From contig NZ_QBDT01000001.1 in assembly GCF_004124325.1 (NCBI RefSeq), positions 6,882,001 through 6,946,000 of the forward strand: 64,000 bases of DNA, given 5' to 3'. This DNA comes from Streptomyces sp. L2. Lineage in GTDB: Bacteria; Actinomycetota; Actinomycetes; Streptomycetales; Streptomycetaceae. Under the pieces are notes generated by a model. The model saw only the letters and a list, made by a program, of their open reading frames with translations. It did not search any database and was not told where the DNA came from. The number at the start of each line of letters is the position of its first letter. Within the stretch, counting starts at the first letter, position 1. Position numbers and translations under genes: made by a program. This document shows, in pieces, positions 40,957 through 50,026 of the stretch.

Positions 40957-42170
40957 GCGACGGAGACCGCGTGAGCGACGGAGTCCGCAACAGCGACGCC
41001 GAGGAACTGCGCAGCCGTACACGGGAGTTGCTGGCGGCGCATCCGCCGGCCGGGACCGACCGCCTGGACTTCCTGCGGGCCCGGTTCGACGCCGGACTCG
41101 CCTGGGTGCACTACCCGGAGGGCCTCGGCGGACTCGGTGCCCCGCGCTCCCTCCAGGCCGTCGTGGACGCCGAACTGGAGGCCGCGGGCGCCCCCGACAA
41201 CGACCCCCGGCGCATCGGCATCGGCCTCGGCATGGCCGCCCCGACCGTCCTCGCCTACGGCACCGAGGAGCAGAAGCGGCGCTACCTGCGCCCGCTGTGG
41301 ACCGGGGAGGAGGTCTGGTGCCAGCTGTTCAGTGAGCCCGGCGCCGGCTCCGACCTGGCCGCGCTCGGGACCCGCGCGGTCCGGGAGGGCGAGGAGTGGG
41401 TGGTCAACGGGCAGAAGGTGTGGACCTCCAGCGCCCACGTCGCCCGCTGGGCCATCCTCATCGCCCGCACCGACCCGGACGTCCCCAAGCACGCCGGGAT
41501 CACCTACTTCATCTGCGACATGACCGACCCGGGCGTCGAGGTGCGGCCGCTGCGCCAGATCACCGGCGAGGCCGAGTTCAACGAGGTGTTCCTCACCGAC
41601 GTCCGCATCCCCGACTCCCGCCGCCTCGGCGCGGTCGGTGACGGCTGGCGGGTCGCCCAGACCACGCTGATGAACGAGCGCGTCTCCATCGGCGGCATGC
41701 GGCTGCCCCGCGAGGGCGGCATGATCGGCCCCGTCACCAGGACCTGGCGCGAGCGGCCCGGACTGCGCACCCACGACCTCCACCAGCGGCTGCTGAAGCT
41801 GTGGGTCGAGGCCGAGGTATCCCGTCTCACCGCCGAGCGGCTGCGCCAGCAACTCGCCGCCGGCCAGCCCGGATACGAGGGCTCCGGCATGAAACTCGCC
41901 TTCGCCCGGCTCAACCAGGAGATCAGCGGCCTGGAGGTGGAACTCCGGGGCGAGGAGGGCCTGCTGTACGACGACTGGACCATGCGCCGCCCCGAACTGG
42001 TCGACTTCACCGGCCGGGACGCCGGGTACCGCTACCTGCGGTCCAAGGGCAACAGCATCGAGGGCGGGACCAGCGAGGTCCTGCTGAACATCGTCGCCGA
42101 GCGCGTCCTGGGCCTGCCCGCCGAGCCGCGCACCGACAAGGACGTCGCCTGGAAGGACCTGGCCCGATGA
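40953..42170 (+). CDS. Acyl-CoA dehydrogenase, catalytic-type subunit
   Basis: 405-aa dehydrogenase; ATG at 40953 overlaps the previous stop. FAD-contacting CQLFSEPGAGSDLAAL (about residue 128), GQKVWTSSAHVARWAIL, and MNERVSIGG are typical of the large FadE subunits. The C-terminus ends SKGNSIEGGTSEVLLNIVAERVLGLP, retaining the Glu expected as base. It overlaps the next acyl-CoA dehydrogenase gene by four bases. Such pairs form alpha2-beta2 enzymes in actinobacterial steroid and branched-acyl degradation (ChsE-type); pairing here is inference from gene order. Confidence 0.92.
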   Translation: MSDGDRVSDGVRNSDAEELRSRTRELLAAHPPAGTDRLDFLRARFDAGLAWVHYPEGLGGLGAPRSLQAVVDAELEAAGAPDNDPRRIGIGLGMAAPTVLAYGTEEQKRRYLRPLWTGEEVWCQLFSEPGAGSDLAALGTRAVREGEEWVVNGQKVWTSSAHVARWAILIARTDPDVPKHAGITYFICDMTDPGVEVRPLRQITGEAEFNEVFLTDVRIPDSRRLGAVGDGWRVAQTTLMNERVSIGGMRLPREGGMIGPVTRTWRERPGLRTHDLHQRLLKLWVEAEVSRLTAERLRQQLAAGQPGYEGSGMKLAFARLNQEISGLEVELRGEEGLLYDDWTMRRPELVDFTGRDAGYRYLRSKGNSIEGGTSEVLLNIVAERVLGLPAEPRTDKDVAWKDLAR

Positions 42171-43249
42171 GCGCACAGCCCGACCTGCTGTACTCGGAGG
42201 AGGAAGAGGCCCTGCGGGCCGCCGTCCGCGACCTGCTCGGGGACCACTGCGACGCGGCCGGCGTGATCACCCGCGCCGAGTCCGGCGCGCCGCACGACCT
42301 CGCCCTGTGGAAGTCCCTCGCCGACGGCATGGGCCTGGCCGGCCTGCTGGTGCCCGAGGCACAGGGCGGCCAGGGCGCCACCTACCGCGAAGTCGCCGTC
42401 GTCCTGGAGGAGTTGGGCCGGGCCGTCGCCCCCGTCCCCTATCTGACCAGTGCCGTGGTGGCCACCGAGGCCCTGCTGGCCTGCGGGGACGAGGAGTTGC
42501 TCGGCCGGCTGGCATCCGGTCGGACCATCGGCGCCCTCGCCCTCGGGCTGCACCTGGCACCGGGCGCCGCCTTCCCGGCCGTACCCCTGGACGGTGGCCG
42601 TCTGCACGGGGTGCTGACCGGCGTCGCCGACGCGGCAGCCGCCGACGTGCTGCTCGTCCCGGCCGACGACGGCGGGCTGTACGCCGTGGCCGCCGAGGAG
42701 GTGACCGTCACCCCGCAGGTCTCCCTGGACCTCACCCGGCCGGTGGCCCGGGTGCTGCTCGACGGCGCGGCCGGCCGCCGGATCGGCGACGCCGAACCCG
42801 CAGTACGCCGTGCCCTGCGCGCCGCCGCCGGACTGCTCGCCTCCGAACAACTGGGCCTCGCCGACTGGGCGCTGACCGAGACGGTCCGCTATCTGAAGGA
42901 GCGCAAGCAGTTCAACCGGCCCGTCGGCGGCTTCCAGGCGCTCAAGCACCGGCTCGCCCAGCTGTGGCTTGAGGTCGTGAACCTCCGGGCCGCCGCCCGC
43001 GCCGCCGCCGACGCGCTCACCACCGGCGAGGACACCGACCTCACGGTCGCCGTCGCCCAGGCCTACGCCGCCCCCGTCGCCGTACGCGTCACGGAAGAGG
43101 CGCTGCAGCTCCACGGCGGGATCGGGATGACCTGGGAGCACCCCGTCCACCTGTACCTGAAGCGGGCCAAGGCCGACTCGATCGCCTACGGCACCGCGGG
43201 CGCCCACCGGGAGGCACTGGCCGCACTGGCCGGCATCCCGTCGCCCTGA
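42167..43249 (+). CDS. Acyl-CoA dehydrogenase, second (probably non-catalytic) subunit
   Basis: 360-aa paralogue of the gene upstream, ATG at 42167 within an ATGA overlap. N-terminal ACAD domain (YSEEEEALRAAVRDLL ... GLLVPEAQGGQGATYREV), a weak middle domain lacking the usual S-E-P-x-A-G-S-D motif, and the C-terminal YLKERKQFNRPVGGFQALKHRLAQ. The end reads LQLHGGIGMTWEHPVHLYLKRAKAD without the catalytic Glu loop. This matches the smaller subunit of heteromeric ACADs. Last gene of the operon. Confidence 0.9.
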   Translation: MSAQPDLLYSEEEEALRAAVRDLLGDHCDAAGVITRAESGAPHDLALWKSLADGMGLAGLLVPEAQGGQGATYREVAVVLEELGRAVAPVPYLTSAVVATEALLACGDEELLGRLASGRTIGALALGLHLAPGAAFPAVPLDGGRLHGVLTGVADAAAADVLLVPADDGGLYAVAAEEVTVTPQVSLDLTRPVARVLLDGAAGRRIGDAEPAVRRALRAAAGLLASEQLGLADWALTETVRYLKERKQFNRPVGGFQALKHRLAQLWLEVVNLRAAARAAADALTTGEDTDLTVAVAQAYAAPVAVRVTEEALQLHGGIGMTWEHPVHLYLKRAKADSIAYGTAGAHREALAALAGIPSP

Positions 43250-43368
43250 GCGGACCACCGGCCGGAACACCACACGATCGGCGGACATGTCAGCCGCCCG
43301 GACGAACCCTCCGCTACGCCACACTTACGGCCGAACGCCGCTAAAGGGGCGTGGCGGAGGAGGTTCCG

Positions 43369-43563
43369 ATGGCCATTTCCATCTCTGTGGTGCTGCTGCT
43401 CCTGATCCTGGCCGTGATCTTCATGCGCAGCGGTGCGCTGAAGGTGTCCCACGGGCTGGTCTGCATCCTGCTCGGCTTCTACCTGGCGAGCACGAGCATG
43501 GCGCCCACCATCAACAGCGGGCTCACCGCCACGGCCGACCTGGTGAGCAGCCTGCGGCCCTGA
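43369..43563 (+). CDS. Small hydrophobic membrane protein
   Basis: 64-aa protein; ATG at 43369 with an excellent GGAGGAGG site. Two hydrophobic stretches (ISISVVLLLLILAVIFM and GLVCILLGFYLAST) and a short Ser/Thr/Ala C-terminus (INSGLTATADLVSSLRP). I have the impression that close relatives are widespread in Streptomyces, but I cannot name a function. Stands alone: 119 bases after the dehydrogenase operon and convergent with the glycosidase gene at 43601. Two 21-base near-repeats of CGGCCGAxxGGTCGTCAGGAC lie just after it (43565-43607). Confidence 0.75.
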   Translation: MAISISVVLLLLILAVIFMRSGALKVSHGLVCILLGFYLASTSMAPTINSGLTATADLVSSLRP

Positions 43564-43600
43564 CCGGCCGACCGGTCGTCAGGACACGGCCGAGTGGTCG

Positions 43601-44842
43601 TCAGGACGTGGAGAACACCCCGATGCCGTTCGCCACGGGCCGTTCCGCGCCGCCGCTCGGATGGTTGCGGACCGTCACCCGGCTCGCGGCCGGCGGACGG
43701 GCCACCAACTCCGAGGAGCCGCCGCCGTCGAAGTTGAACGCGTCCGACGCGCCCAGCGTCCGCAGCGTGTCCGCCTCCTCGGCGATGGTCATGCCGGTGC
43801 GGTACGCGGAAGCACCGTCCAGTGCGAGAAGGAACAGCGTCCGTCCGCTGCTGCTGAAGCCCGCTGCGGTCCGTACGGCCGAGACGCTGTCGTCGAGTCC
43901 GGGCAGTGCCTGGCCGTCGCGCAGCACCGGGTAGCCGCCGATCGCGAACACGAACGGCACCCCGCCCGTCGCCGGCACCAGCTCGTGCCGCACGGTGACC
44001 TGCTCGCCCGGGGACAGCTTCCGCAGCTCGTCCGCGCCGGCCTCGCGGCCGAGCAGCACGGTGGTGTCCGCCGGTACCGCTCCGCTGCCCGGGTGGTCCG
44101 ACGTGGACACCACCCGGCCGTCACGGACCGTCACCTCGTAGGTGTCCGTGGTGCATCCGTCAGCGCGGCTGGTGTCCGTGCCGCAGACGGCACGCTCCCG
44201 GGAGACGCTGCCCCACAGGGACGTGTAGGCGCCGACCGAGTTCTGCGGCAGCGCGTACTGGTTGAGGCCGCCCAGCGTCAGCTGCCCGTCCGGTGTGGCG
44301 ACGGCACCGGAGAGGGTGAGGCGGTCCAGGCGGGCACGCCGGTCGGTGCCCATGCCGAGGACGTCCGTCGTGGCGGTGCCCGGCGGCAGCGCCGGCCCGA
44401 ACCGCTGGGCCCTGGGCACCGCCGCCTTCAGCGCCTGTCCGTGTGCCACCGCCGGGCCCACGCTCGCGCCGGTCGCCTCGACGCCCGGGTGCTGCGTTTC
44501 GCTGATGTCGAAGAAGTCGCCGTTGACACCGGCGACCGCGCCCGCCGCGTCGGCCAGCCCGGAGACGGTGGCCCGGGCGGCCACCGCCCCCGGGTACAGC
44601 AGGTCCAGGCTCACGTGCGGGTTGGCCAGGTCGACCGTGAGGAGGTGGGCGTGCGCCTCACCCGCGCCGGCGTCGATGTCGAACTGCCGGTAGGTGATCC
44701 CCGGCGCCAGGGTCGTCCCGTCCGACGCGGCCCCGGCCGGTGCCGCCCCGACGAGGGCCACGCCGGCCAGAGTGCCGAACGCGGTGAGGATCGTGAGTGC
44801 TGTTCTGCTCGCTGCCAGTCGTCGTCTTCGCCGGTGGGTCAC
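43601..44842 (-). CDS. Secreted phosphodiester glycosidase-family protein (NAGPA domain)
   Basis: 413-aa exported protein. GTG at 44842 is preceded by AGGAG. Arg-rich signal (THRRRRRLAAS), hydrophobic stretch to a cleavage site near PAGA-A (residue ~38). Body shows the NAGPA/DUF2233 fold: DLANPHVSLDLLYPG, AGVNGDFFDIS (conserved N-G-D-F-F), SSGRTLFLLALDG, and AFNFDGGGSSELVARP near the end, the catalytic-site signature. The human relative uncovers N-acetylglucosamine phosphodiesters; bacterial members act on cell-surface phosphodiester sugars. Exact substrate unknown. Confidence 0.88.
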   Translation of the reverse strand: MTHRRRRRLAASRTALTILTAFGTLAGVALVGAAPAGAASDGTTLAPGITYRQFDIDAGAGEAHAHLLTVDLANPHVSLDLLYPGAVAARATVSGLADAAGAVAGVNGDFFDISETQHPGVEATGASVGPAVAHGQALKAAVPRAQRFGPALPPGTATTDVLGMGTDRRARLDRLTLSGAVATPDGQLTLGGLNQYALPQNSVGAYTSLWGSVSRERAVCGTDTSRADGCTTDTYEVTVRDGRVVSTSDHPGSGAVPADTTVLLGREAGADELRKLSPGEQVTVRHELVPATGGVPFVFAIGGYPVLRDGQALPGLDDSVSAVRTAAGFSSSGRTLFLLALDGASAYRTGMTIAEEADTLRTLGASDAFNFDGGGSSELVARPPAASRVTVRNHPSGGAERPVANGIGVFSTS

Positions 44843-44917
44843 CGTCACTCCTGATGTCTCGTCAACTGTCCGGGGGGACAAGGGCAGTGGACCAGACGGG
44901 AGCGGCCGGCGCGCTTT

Positions 44918-45277
44918 CTAGGCGTCGACTACGCGAGAACGGGTGAGAAAACGCACCCCCTCGGGCGCCTCCAGCGAGAAGCCGCTGCCCCGTCCGGGTA
45001 CCACGTCGACGATCAGCCGGGTGTGGCTCCACACCTCGTACTGGCTCCGCGACATCCAGAAGGTGACGGGCTCCTCGACGCCGTCGACGGCCAGCTCGGC
45101 CAGCAGCACGTCCGAGCCGCCCGTACGGAACTCCCCGTCCGGATAGCACATGGGTGCGCTGCCGTCACAGCAACCGCCCGACTGGTGGAACATCAGCGGA
45201 CCGTGCTCGGCGCGCAGCCGCCGCACCAGAGCGGCGGCCTCGGGTGTCAACTCGACACGCGGAGTCTTCTCGTCCAT
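44918..45277 (-). CDS. DUF779 family protein
   Basis: 119-aa soluble protein, start ATG at 45277 (MDEKTPRVELTPEAAAL). The Cys-containing HQSGGCCDGSAPMCYPDGEF is the signature of DUF779, a small family usually next to aldehyde dehydrogenases and sometimes fused or required for their activity; FWMSRSQYEVWSHTRLIVDVVPGRG is the second conserved block. Here no aldehyde dehydrogenase is adjacent (the nearest is at 34.6-36.0 kb), so its partner is not clear. Three cysteines could bind a metal. Confidence 0.82.
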   Translation of the reverse strand: MDEKTPRVELTPEAAALVRRLRAEHGPLMFHQSGGCCDGSAPMCYPDGEFRTGGSDVLLAELAVDGVEEPVTFWMSRSQYEVWSHTRLIVDVVPGRGSGFSLEAPEGVRFLTRSRVVDA

Positions 45278-45412
45278 CGTCACCGTCCTGGGCGTGGGAA
45301 GCGTCGAGCACCGGACCGGCCCCAGTCTCACGTGCCGTCAGGGACACGTCCAGAGCGGCCCCGTGGGCGCCTGAGGCACGACGGGACATCGCGGCAGGGG
45401 TCATCGGGGCGA

Positions 45413-47260
45413 TCAGCGCAGCGGCAGACCCACCAGCGCGGCGAGACCCGCCACCCCCAGCGCCAGCCAGGCGACGTAGTCGCCCACGTGCCCGGAGTGC
45501 AGCCGGCGCAGCCCCGCGAGGGCGGCCGCGCCGGGCCGGAGCAGGGCCCGGAACGCCGGACCGGGGCGGGGGAACCAGATCGCCAGGCAGGCGAGGGCCA
45601 CCGCGAGGGCGGCCGACAGGACGTCCAGGAGGACTCCGGCCAGGGTCCAGTCCGTGTGCAGCGTGAACGGCACCCGGTGCGGCGCGGAGCCGGTGAGGGC
45701 CCGGGCGATGTAGCCCGCCGGGTCGGTGAAGTCGAGTGCGGCGTGCCCGAACGCGGCCCCGCTGTGCGGGAGCAGCCCGATCACCAAGGAGCCGAGGACC
45801 AGGACGGTGATCGCGGCGAGCATGGTGCGCGGAACCTCGTGCAGTTGCTCCGTCTCCCGCGCCTCGTGCGTGCCGGTGGTCCGCTCCCCGTCGCCCTCGC
45901 CGTCCTTGCCCTCGTCGTCCTCCGGCACCGGGCCCCACCCCAGATGGACGCGCAGGCCCGCGCGCAGCACCGCGGCACCCGTCACGGCGGAGACGAGCAC
46001 GAACACCCCCGTCACCCACGGATAGCCGGCGACGCTGAGGGCGTCCTCGCTCACCGCCTTGCCGAGCCCGGTGCCGAACGGCGGCAGTCCCGCGAGCCCG
46101 AGGGCCGCGGCGAAGAACAGCCACGCGGTGACCCCCCTGCCGCCGCGGCCGTGCAGGACCAGCTCGTCGACGTTCCCCTCCCGAGCCAGCAGGATGCCCA
46201 CGAGCAGGAACAGCGCGGCCTTCACCCCCGCGTGGCCGGCCACGTACAGCGCGGCGCCGGCCGTGCCGTCCGGGTCGAGCGAGGCGAACCCGAGCGTGAA
46301 CAGGCCGACGTGCGCGATCGTCGAGTAGGCCAGCAGCCGCTTGAGGTGCCGTTGCGGGAAGCACATCAGCGCGCCCACCACCGCCGTCAGCGTGCCGAGG
46401 ACCAGGAACACCCGGCGGATGTCGTCGTGCGGCAGGGCCGAGCCGAACACCACCCAGTACACCCGGGCCGCGCCGTACAGGCCCAGTTCCACCATCACGC
46501 CCGAGAACAGCACGCACACCGGAGCCGGGGCCACCGCGTGCGCGTCGGCGAGCCAGAAGTGGAAGGGCACCATGGCGGCCTTGACCAGGAACCCCGTGAC
46601 GATCAGGACGAAGGCCGCCACGACCAGGGCGTCCGGCCGCTGCCCTGCCAGTCTCGCGCCGAGCTGCGGCAGCCCGAGCTGCCCGAGCCGGGAGTACAGG
46701 ATGCCCACCCCGGCCAGCGACAGGTAGGCGCCCAGCGAGTTGACGATGGCGAAGTTGAGGCCGCCCTGCACCGCCGTGGCGTCCTCGATCTTCAGGCCGG
46801 TCAGGGCGTAGGCGACCGCGCCCATCAGCTCGAAGAACACGAACATGTCGAAGACGTCGCCGGAGAGGCAGAACCCCGCCATGCCCGCCAGGAAGAGCAG
46901 CATCAGCGCGTGGAAGTAGCCGCGCACGGCGTCGTAGTAGCGCCAGCTGAACAGCAGCGCACAGCTCACCAGGGCGCCGATCAGGAGGGCGAGGCCGGCG
47001 CTCATGGTGTCCGCGGTGAGGGGGATGCCCACGCCGGTGTCGTGCGCCGGCCGCCAGGCGCCGATCCAGGCGACCGTGCGGCCCCGCGCGGCCTGGAACA
47101 GCACGGCCGCGGCCGAACCGGTCACGGCGAGGGCGCAGCCCGTGGCGAGCAGGTCGAGCGCCGGGCGGGGCAGCCGGCTGCCCGCGGCGACCAGCAGACA
47201 GGCGACGACGATCGGCAGCGCGATCATGAAGGGCAGCAGGTGCGCCGCGGTGTCGGCCAC
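45413..47260 (-). CDS. Cation antiporter subunit MrpD/MnhD-like
   Basis: 615-aa membrane protein related to complex I NuoM/NuoN subunits, with about 14-16 hydrophobic segments. GTG at 47260, two bases past the mrpC stop, with GAGG upstream. Expected proton-channel residues are visible: [14 protein letters not shown] (the Glu of helix 5) and [33 protein letters not shown] (Lys/His helices). A charged insertion ([21 protein letters not shown]) interrupts the region near residue 450. Only antiporter-like subunit in this operon, last gene. Confidence 0.91.
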   Translation of the reverse strand: MADTAAHLLPFMIALPIVVACLLVAAGSRLPRPALDLLATGCALAVTGSAAAVLFQAARGRTVAWIGAWRPAHDTGVGIPLTADTMSAGLALLIGALVSCALLFSWRYYDAVRGYFHALMLLFLAGMAGFCLSGDVFDMFVFFELMGAVAYALTGLKIEDATAVQGGLNFAIVNSLGAYLSLAGVGILYSRLGQLGLPQLGARLAGQRPDALVVAAFVLIVTGFLVKAAMVPFHFWLADAHAVAPAPVCVLFSGVMVELGLYGAARVYWVVFGSALPHDDIRRVFLVLGTLTAVVGALMCFPQRHLKRLLAYSTIAHVGLFTLGFASLDPDGTAGAALYVAGHAGVKAALFLLVGILLAREGNVDELVLHGRGGRGVTAWLFFAAALGLAGLPPFGTGLGKAVSEDALSVAGYPWVTGVFVLVSAVTGAAVLRAGLRVHLGWGPVPEDDEGKDGEGDGERTTGTHEARETEQLHEVPRTMLAAITVLVLGSLVIGLLPHSGAAFGHAALDFTDPAGYIARALTGSAPHRVPFTLHTDWTLAGVLLDVLSAALAVALACLAIWFPRPGPAFRALLRPGAAALAGLRRLHSGHVGDYVAWLALGVAGLAALVGLPLR

Positions 47261-47262
47261 GC

Positions 47263-47610
47263 TCAGCCTCGCAGGGCGACGAGCTCGTTGGGATCGACCG
47301 TGCGGTGCCGCTTGTTGACCTGGATGGCCAGGGCGAGCAGGAGCGCGGTGACGGTGGCCGAGACGACGATGTCGGTGAGGGTCATGGCCTGCACCACCGG
47401 GTCGACGACGTTCCGGTTCGGCTTGGTGGTCGAGCCGAACACCGGCGCGGTGGCGCCCTGCTGGTAGCCGACGGCGAGCAGCAGGACGTAGGTGCCGGAC
47501 TGGCACACCGACAGGCACACGATCGCGTGGACCATGTTGCGGCTCCGGCAGATGCCGTACGCCCCGGCCAGCATCAGCCAGGCCGCGACGCAGTAGGGGT
47601 AGATGCTCAT
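47263..47610 (-). CDS. Cation antiporter subunit MrpC/MnhC-like
   Basis: 115-aa protein with three hydrophobic helices, homologous to NuoK. The helix-2 region [26 protein letters not shown] and the loop [34 protein letters not shown] are typical of MrpC. It overlaps the upstream fused MrpB gene by four bases and is followed by mrpD two bases later. Confidence 0.9.
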   Translation of the reverse strand: MSIYPYCVAAWLMLAGAYGICRSRNMVHAIVCLSVCQSGTYVLLLAVGYQQGATAPVFGSTTKPNRNVVDPVVQAMTLTDIVVSATVTALLLALAIQVNKRHRTVDPNELVALRG

Positions 47611-48494
47611 CGGCCGCCCTTCTCCTCGGTGCCGCCCCCGTCGTGCCCCTCGTCCCTCTCGGTCCCGTCGCTGTCGTCGTCCCCGTCGGCCCGGTCGTCC
47701 TTGTCGCCGTCGCCGTCGCCGTCGCCGTCCCCGTCGCCCCCGTCGTCGTCCTCGTCGTCCCGGGCGGCGACCGAGACGGTGAGGTCCTCGGTGAAGAAGT
47801 GGGTGAGCAGCACGACGATCCCGCAGGCGACCTCCACCCCGACGAGCGCGTTCAGCACCGGCACCGTCCCCGCGGAGATCAGGCTGCCGAAGGATCCCAG
47901 CGGCAGTACGTTCTCCAGGAACGCGGTGCCGACGAGGATCCCGGCCAGGCCCAGCACGGTGAACATCCCCGCGCCGAGCGCCTCCCCGACGTCGAACACC
48001 TCCACCGGCCGCAGCCGTTCCAGCGCGCGGTAACTGCCCGCCAGGTACAGCAGATGGATGCCGGTCGCCAGCACCACACCGCCCTGGAAACCGCCGCCCG
48101 GTGTCACCTGTCCGTGCGCCACCACGTCGAAGCCCACGATCAGCGTGACCGGCAGCAGCACGTACCCCGTCAGCCCGGTCGCCTCCAGCGTCCGGCCGGT
48201 GCGCGGGCTGCGCCGCTCGCTCTCGCGCTGCGCGGGCCGCAGCAGCGCCGCCGCGCCGACCACCGAGCCGAGCAGGATCGTCTCCTCGCCGAGCGTGTCC
48301 AGGGCGCGCTGGTCGAAGTTGACCGCCGACACCACGTTCGCGGTGACGTGCTTCACCGCCGCAGGCACCGCCAGGTCCCGGTAGAGGTGGACGTCCGTCC
48401 CGAACGCCGGCATCCGCAGGAACGCCAGGACCAGCAGCGCCGCCAGTGCCGATGCGGCGACCAGATAGACGGCGACCCGGCCGCGCTCGCTCAC
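47607..48494 (-). CDS. Fused MbhE-like/MrpB antiporter subunit with acidic tail
   Basis: 295-aa protein. Residues ~1-90 resemble the C-terminal part of MrpA (MbhE): [27 protein letters not shown]. Residues ~105-240 are an MnhB domain ([29 protein letters not shown] is the signature). From ~245 to the end runs a nearly pure Asp/Gly/Glu stretch ([13 protein letters not shown]), encoded by a GTCGCC-type simple repeat at 47690-47760. The two halves are separate genes in archaeal Mbh-type complexes; here they are fused. Overlaps both neighbours by four bases. Confidence 0.88.
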   Translation of the reverse strand: MSERGRVAVYLVAASALAALLVLAFLRMPAFGTDVHLYRDLAVPAAVKHVTANVVSAVNFDQRALDTLGEETILLGSVVGAAALLRPAQRESERRSPRTGRTLEATGLTGYVLLPVTLIVGFDVVAHGQVTPGGGFQGGVVLATGIHLLYLAGSYRALERLRPVEVFDVGEALGAGMFTVLGLAGILVGTAFLENVLPLGSFGSLISAGTVPVLNALVGVEVACGIVVLLTHFFTEDLTVSVAARDDEDDDGGDGDGDGDGDGDKDDRADGDDDSDGTERDEGHDGGGTEEKGGR

Positions 48495-48763
48495 TCGCCG
48501 TCCTTCCCGCCGTCGAGGCCCTCGCCCCGCTGGTCGCGGCGGATCCGGCGGATGCCGAGCATCACCATCAGCGGCACCACGGCCGCCCCCACCCCGAGCT
48601 GGGACAGCGCCACGTCGGGCGCCTGCACCGCCACGAACAGCACGGTCAGGGCCAGCCCGTACACCGACAGGGTGACCGCCTGCCGCTCGGGCGCGTGGGT
48701 GCCGACCACCGCCGCGCCCATCGCGGCGACCAGGGTGAGCGCCACCGCGATGATCGCGGTCAT
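48491..48763 (-). CDS. MbhD/DUF4040-like antiporter subunit
   Basis: 90-aa protein with three hydrophobic segments, corresponding to the hinge part of MrpA (MbhD). Signature: VQAPDVALSQLGVGAAVVPLMVML. Charged tail ([16 protein letters not shown]). Encoded between mrpG and the fused mrpB gene with four-base overlaps on each side. Confidence 0.87.
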   Translation of the reverse strand: MTAIIAVALTLVAAMGAAVVGTHAPERQAVTLSVYGLALTVLFVAVQAPDVALSQLGVGAAVVPLMVMLGIRRIRRDQRGEGLDGGKDGE

Positions 48764-49071
48764 GACGGCGATTCCTCGTCGACGAGACCGGTGCGCTGGG
48801 CCACCACCCGGGCGGTCGCGGCCTCCAGCACCGGCGCGCTCAGCGCGAGCAGAGCGACGATCAGGATGTCGAGGCCCGCGGTCAGCCCCCAGCCGTTCTC
48901 CAGCACCAGCGCCACCGCGATCAGGGGGGCGCCGAGCGAGGTGGCGGGGGTGAGGAAGTGCAGCCGGTTGTAGACGTGCCGCATGGCGAGCGCGGCCAGC
49001 GCCGACGCCACCACGACCACCGTCCCGGCGGTCTCGCAGACCACGGCGGCGACGTGCGCGGGCCCGCTCAC
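48760..49071 (-). CDS. Cation antiporter subunit MrpG/MnhG-like
   Basis: 103-aa protein, GTG at 49071 within a GTGA overlap and with GGAGG upstream. Three helices; MRHVYNRLHFLTPATSLGAPLIAVALVLENG is the conserved MnhG core. Small structural subunit of the Mrp complex. Confidence 0.88.
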   Translation of the reverse strand: MSGPAHVAAVVCETAGTVVVVASALAALAMRHVYNRLHFLTPATSLGAPLIAVALVLENGWGLTAGLDILIVALLALSAPVLEAATARVVAQRTGLVDEESPS

Positions 49072-49331
49072 GAGTCCTCCGCGGGCGGCGCGAGCAGCCG
49101 CGTGAAGACCAGCGTCCCGGCGAACGACACCAGCACCATCACCAGCGGCACGATGAGGTACGACGGCTGCTCCAGCCCCTGGATCAGCAGGAGCAGGAAG
49201 AGCACGGCCACCGCGCCGCCGATCTCCAGCCCGATCAGCCGGTCCACCGGCTCCCCGCGCACCGCCAGCAGCGCGGCGGGCGGGAAGCCGCCGGCCAGCA
49301 GCGCCAGCGCGCCGATCTGCCACGCGTTCAC
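49068..49331 (-). CDS. Cation antiporter subunit MrpF/MnhF-like
   Basis: 87-aa membrane protein, GTG at 49331 overlapping the mrpE stop. Three helices; EPVDRLIGLEIGGAVAVLFLLLL corresponds to the conserved D-R-L-x-G region of MrpF, implicated in cation coupling in known complexes. Overlaps mrpG by four bases. Confidence 0.87.
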   Translation of the reverse strand: MNAWQIGALALLAGGFPPAALLAVRGEPVDRLIGLEIGGAVAVLFLLLLIQGLEQPSYLIVPLVMVLVSFAGTLVFTRLLAPPAEDS

Positions 49332-49801
49332 CGGCCGACCGCCTTCTCCACCAGCGACGTCTTTCCGGACAGCGAGTGCACCACCAGCCGGTGCCGCTCG
49401 GGGTCGTCGTCGATGACGAACGTGCCGGGCGTCGAGCACAGGGTGACGGTGGCCAGCGCCCGGCGGGCCGCCGCCACGGGTTCCGGCTCGTCGTGCGGCA
49501 GCCCCACCTCGCGCACCCGCCCCGGCGCGTCCGCGTCCCCGGCGTGCCGGACGGCTGTCCAGAACACCCGCGCGGTGTCGCCGAGCACGGAGAGCGGCAG
49601 CGCGGCGGCCCACCGGAGCCAGCCGGCCCGCGGCCGCCAGCGGCCACCGACGGCTCGGCGCCCGGCGACGGCGGCGACGGCCGCCGGCAGCCCGCAGGCC
49701 GCCGCGACCACCAGGTCCGGCACGGTGACCGACGACAGCGTCAGCAGCCAGACGCCGACGGCCGCACCCCACCACCAGACGAGCTCGACAGCCCCGGCCA
49801 T
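49328..49801 (-). CDS. Cation antiporter subunit MrpE/MnhE-like
   Basis: 157-aa protein, first gene of the antiporter operon. ATG at 49801 has GGAGG seven bases upstream. Two to three N-terminal helices, then a cytoplasmic domain with LATVTLCSTPGTFVIDDDPERHRLVVHSLS, matching the MnhE pattern S-x-T-P-G-T. The 225 bases upstream, to the UbiA gene end, should hold the promoter; I see no clear -35/-10 there. Confidence 0.88.
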   Translation of the reverse strand: MAGAVELVWWWGAAVGVWLLTLSSVTVPDLVVAAACGLPAAVAAVAGRRAVGGRWRPRAGWLRWAAALPLSVLGDTARVFWTAVRHAGDADAPGRVREVGLPHDEPEPVAAARRALATVTLCSTPGTFVIDDDPERHRLVVHSLSGKTSLVEKAVGR

Positions 49802-50026
49802 CGCCACACCTCCGCCGCCACTCGTACGTCCGCCTCCCGCACGGCGCCCGCGGCCGAGTAACGCTCACCGCCGCCACACGGCGGGCACCGGCGGACCCCG
49901 CCCCGCGACCGTCCACCATCCTGGCGAGTCCCGCCGCCCGCCCCGCGCAACGACGACGGGCAAGTCACCCGAATGCCGGTCGCCGCGGCGGCGGCACGGG
50001 CGGCCCGGGTGGCCGCCGGCCGGCGG

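Noticed and set aside
43565..43607. Two near-identical 21-base units as an attachment site or operator
   Set aside because: Too short and imperfect, lying at the ends of two convergent genes, with no integrase or regulator nearby.
45023..47467. An 814-residue plus-strand open frame opposite mrpD
   Set aside because: His/Gln/Arg/Glu-rich shadow translation with no start signal; the minus strand encodes a well-formed antiporter subunit.
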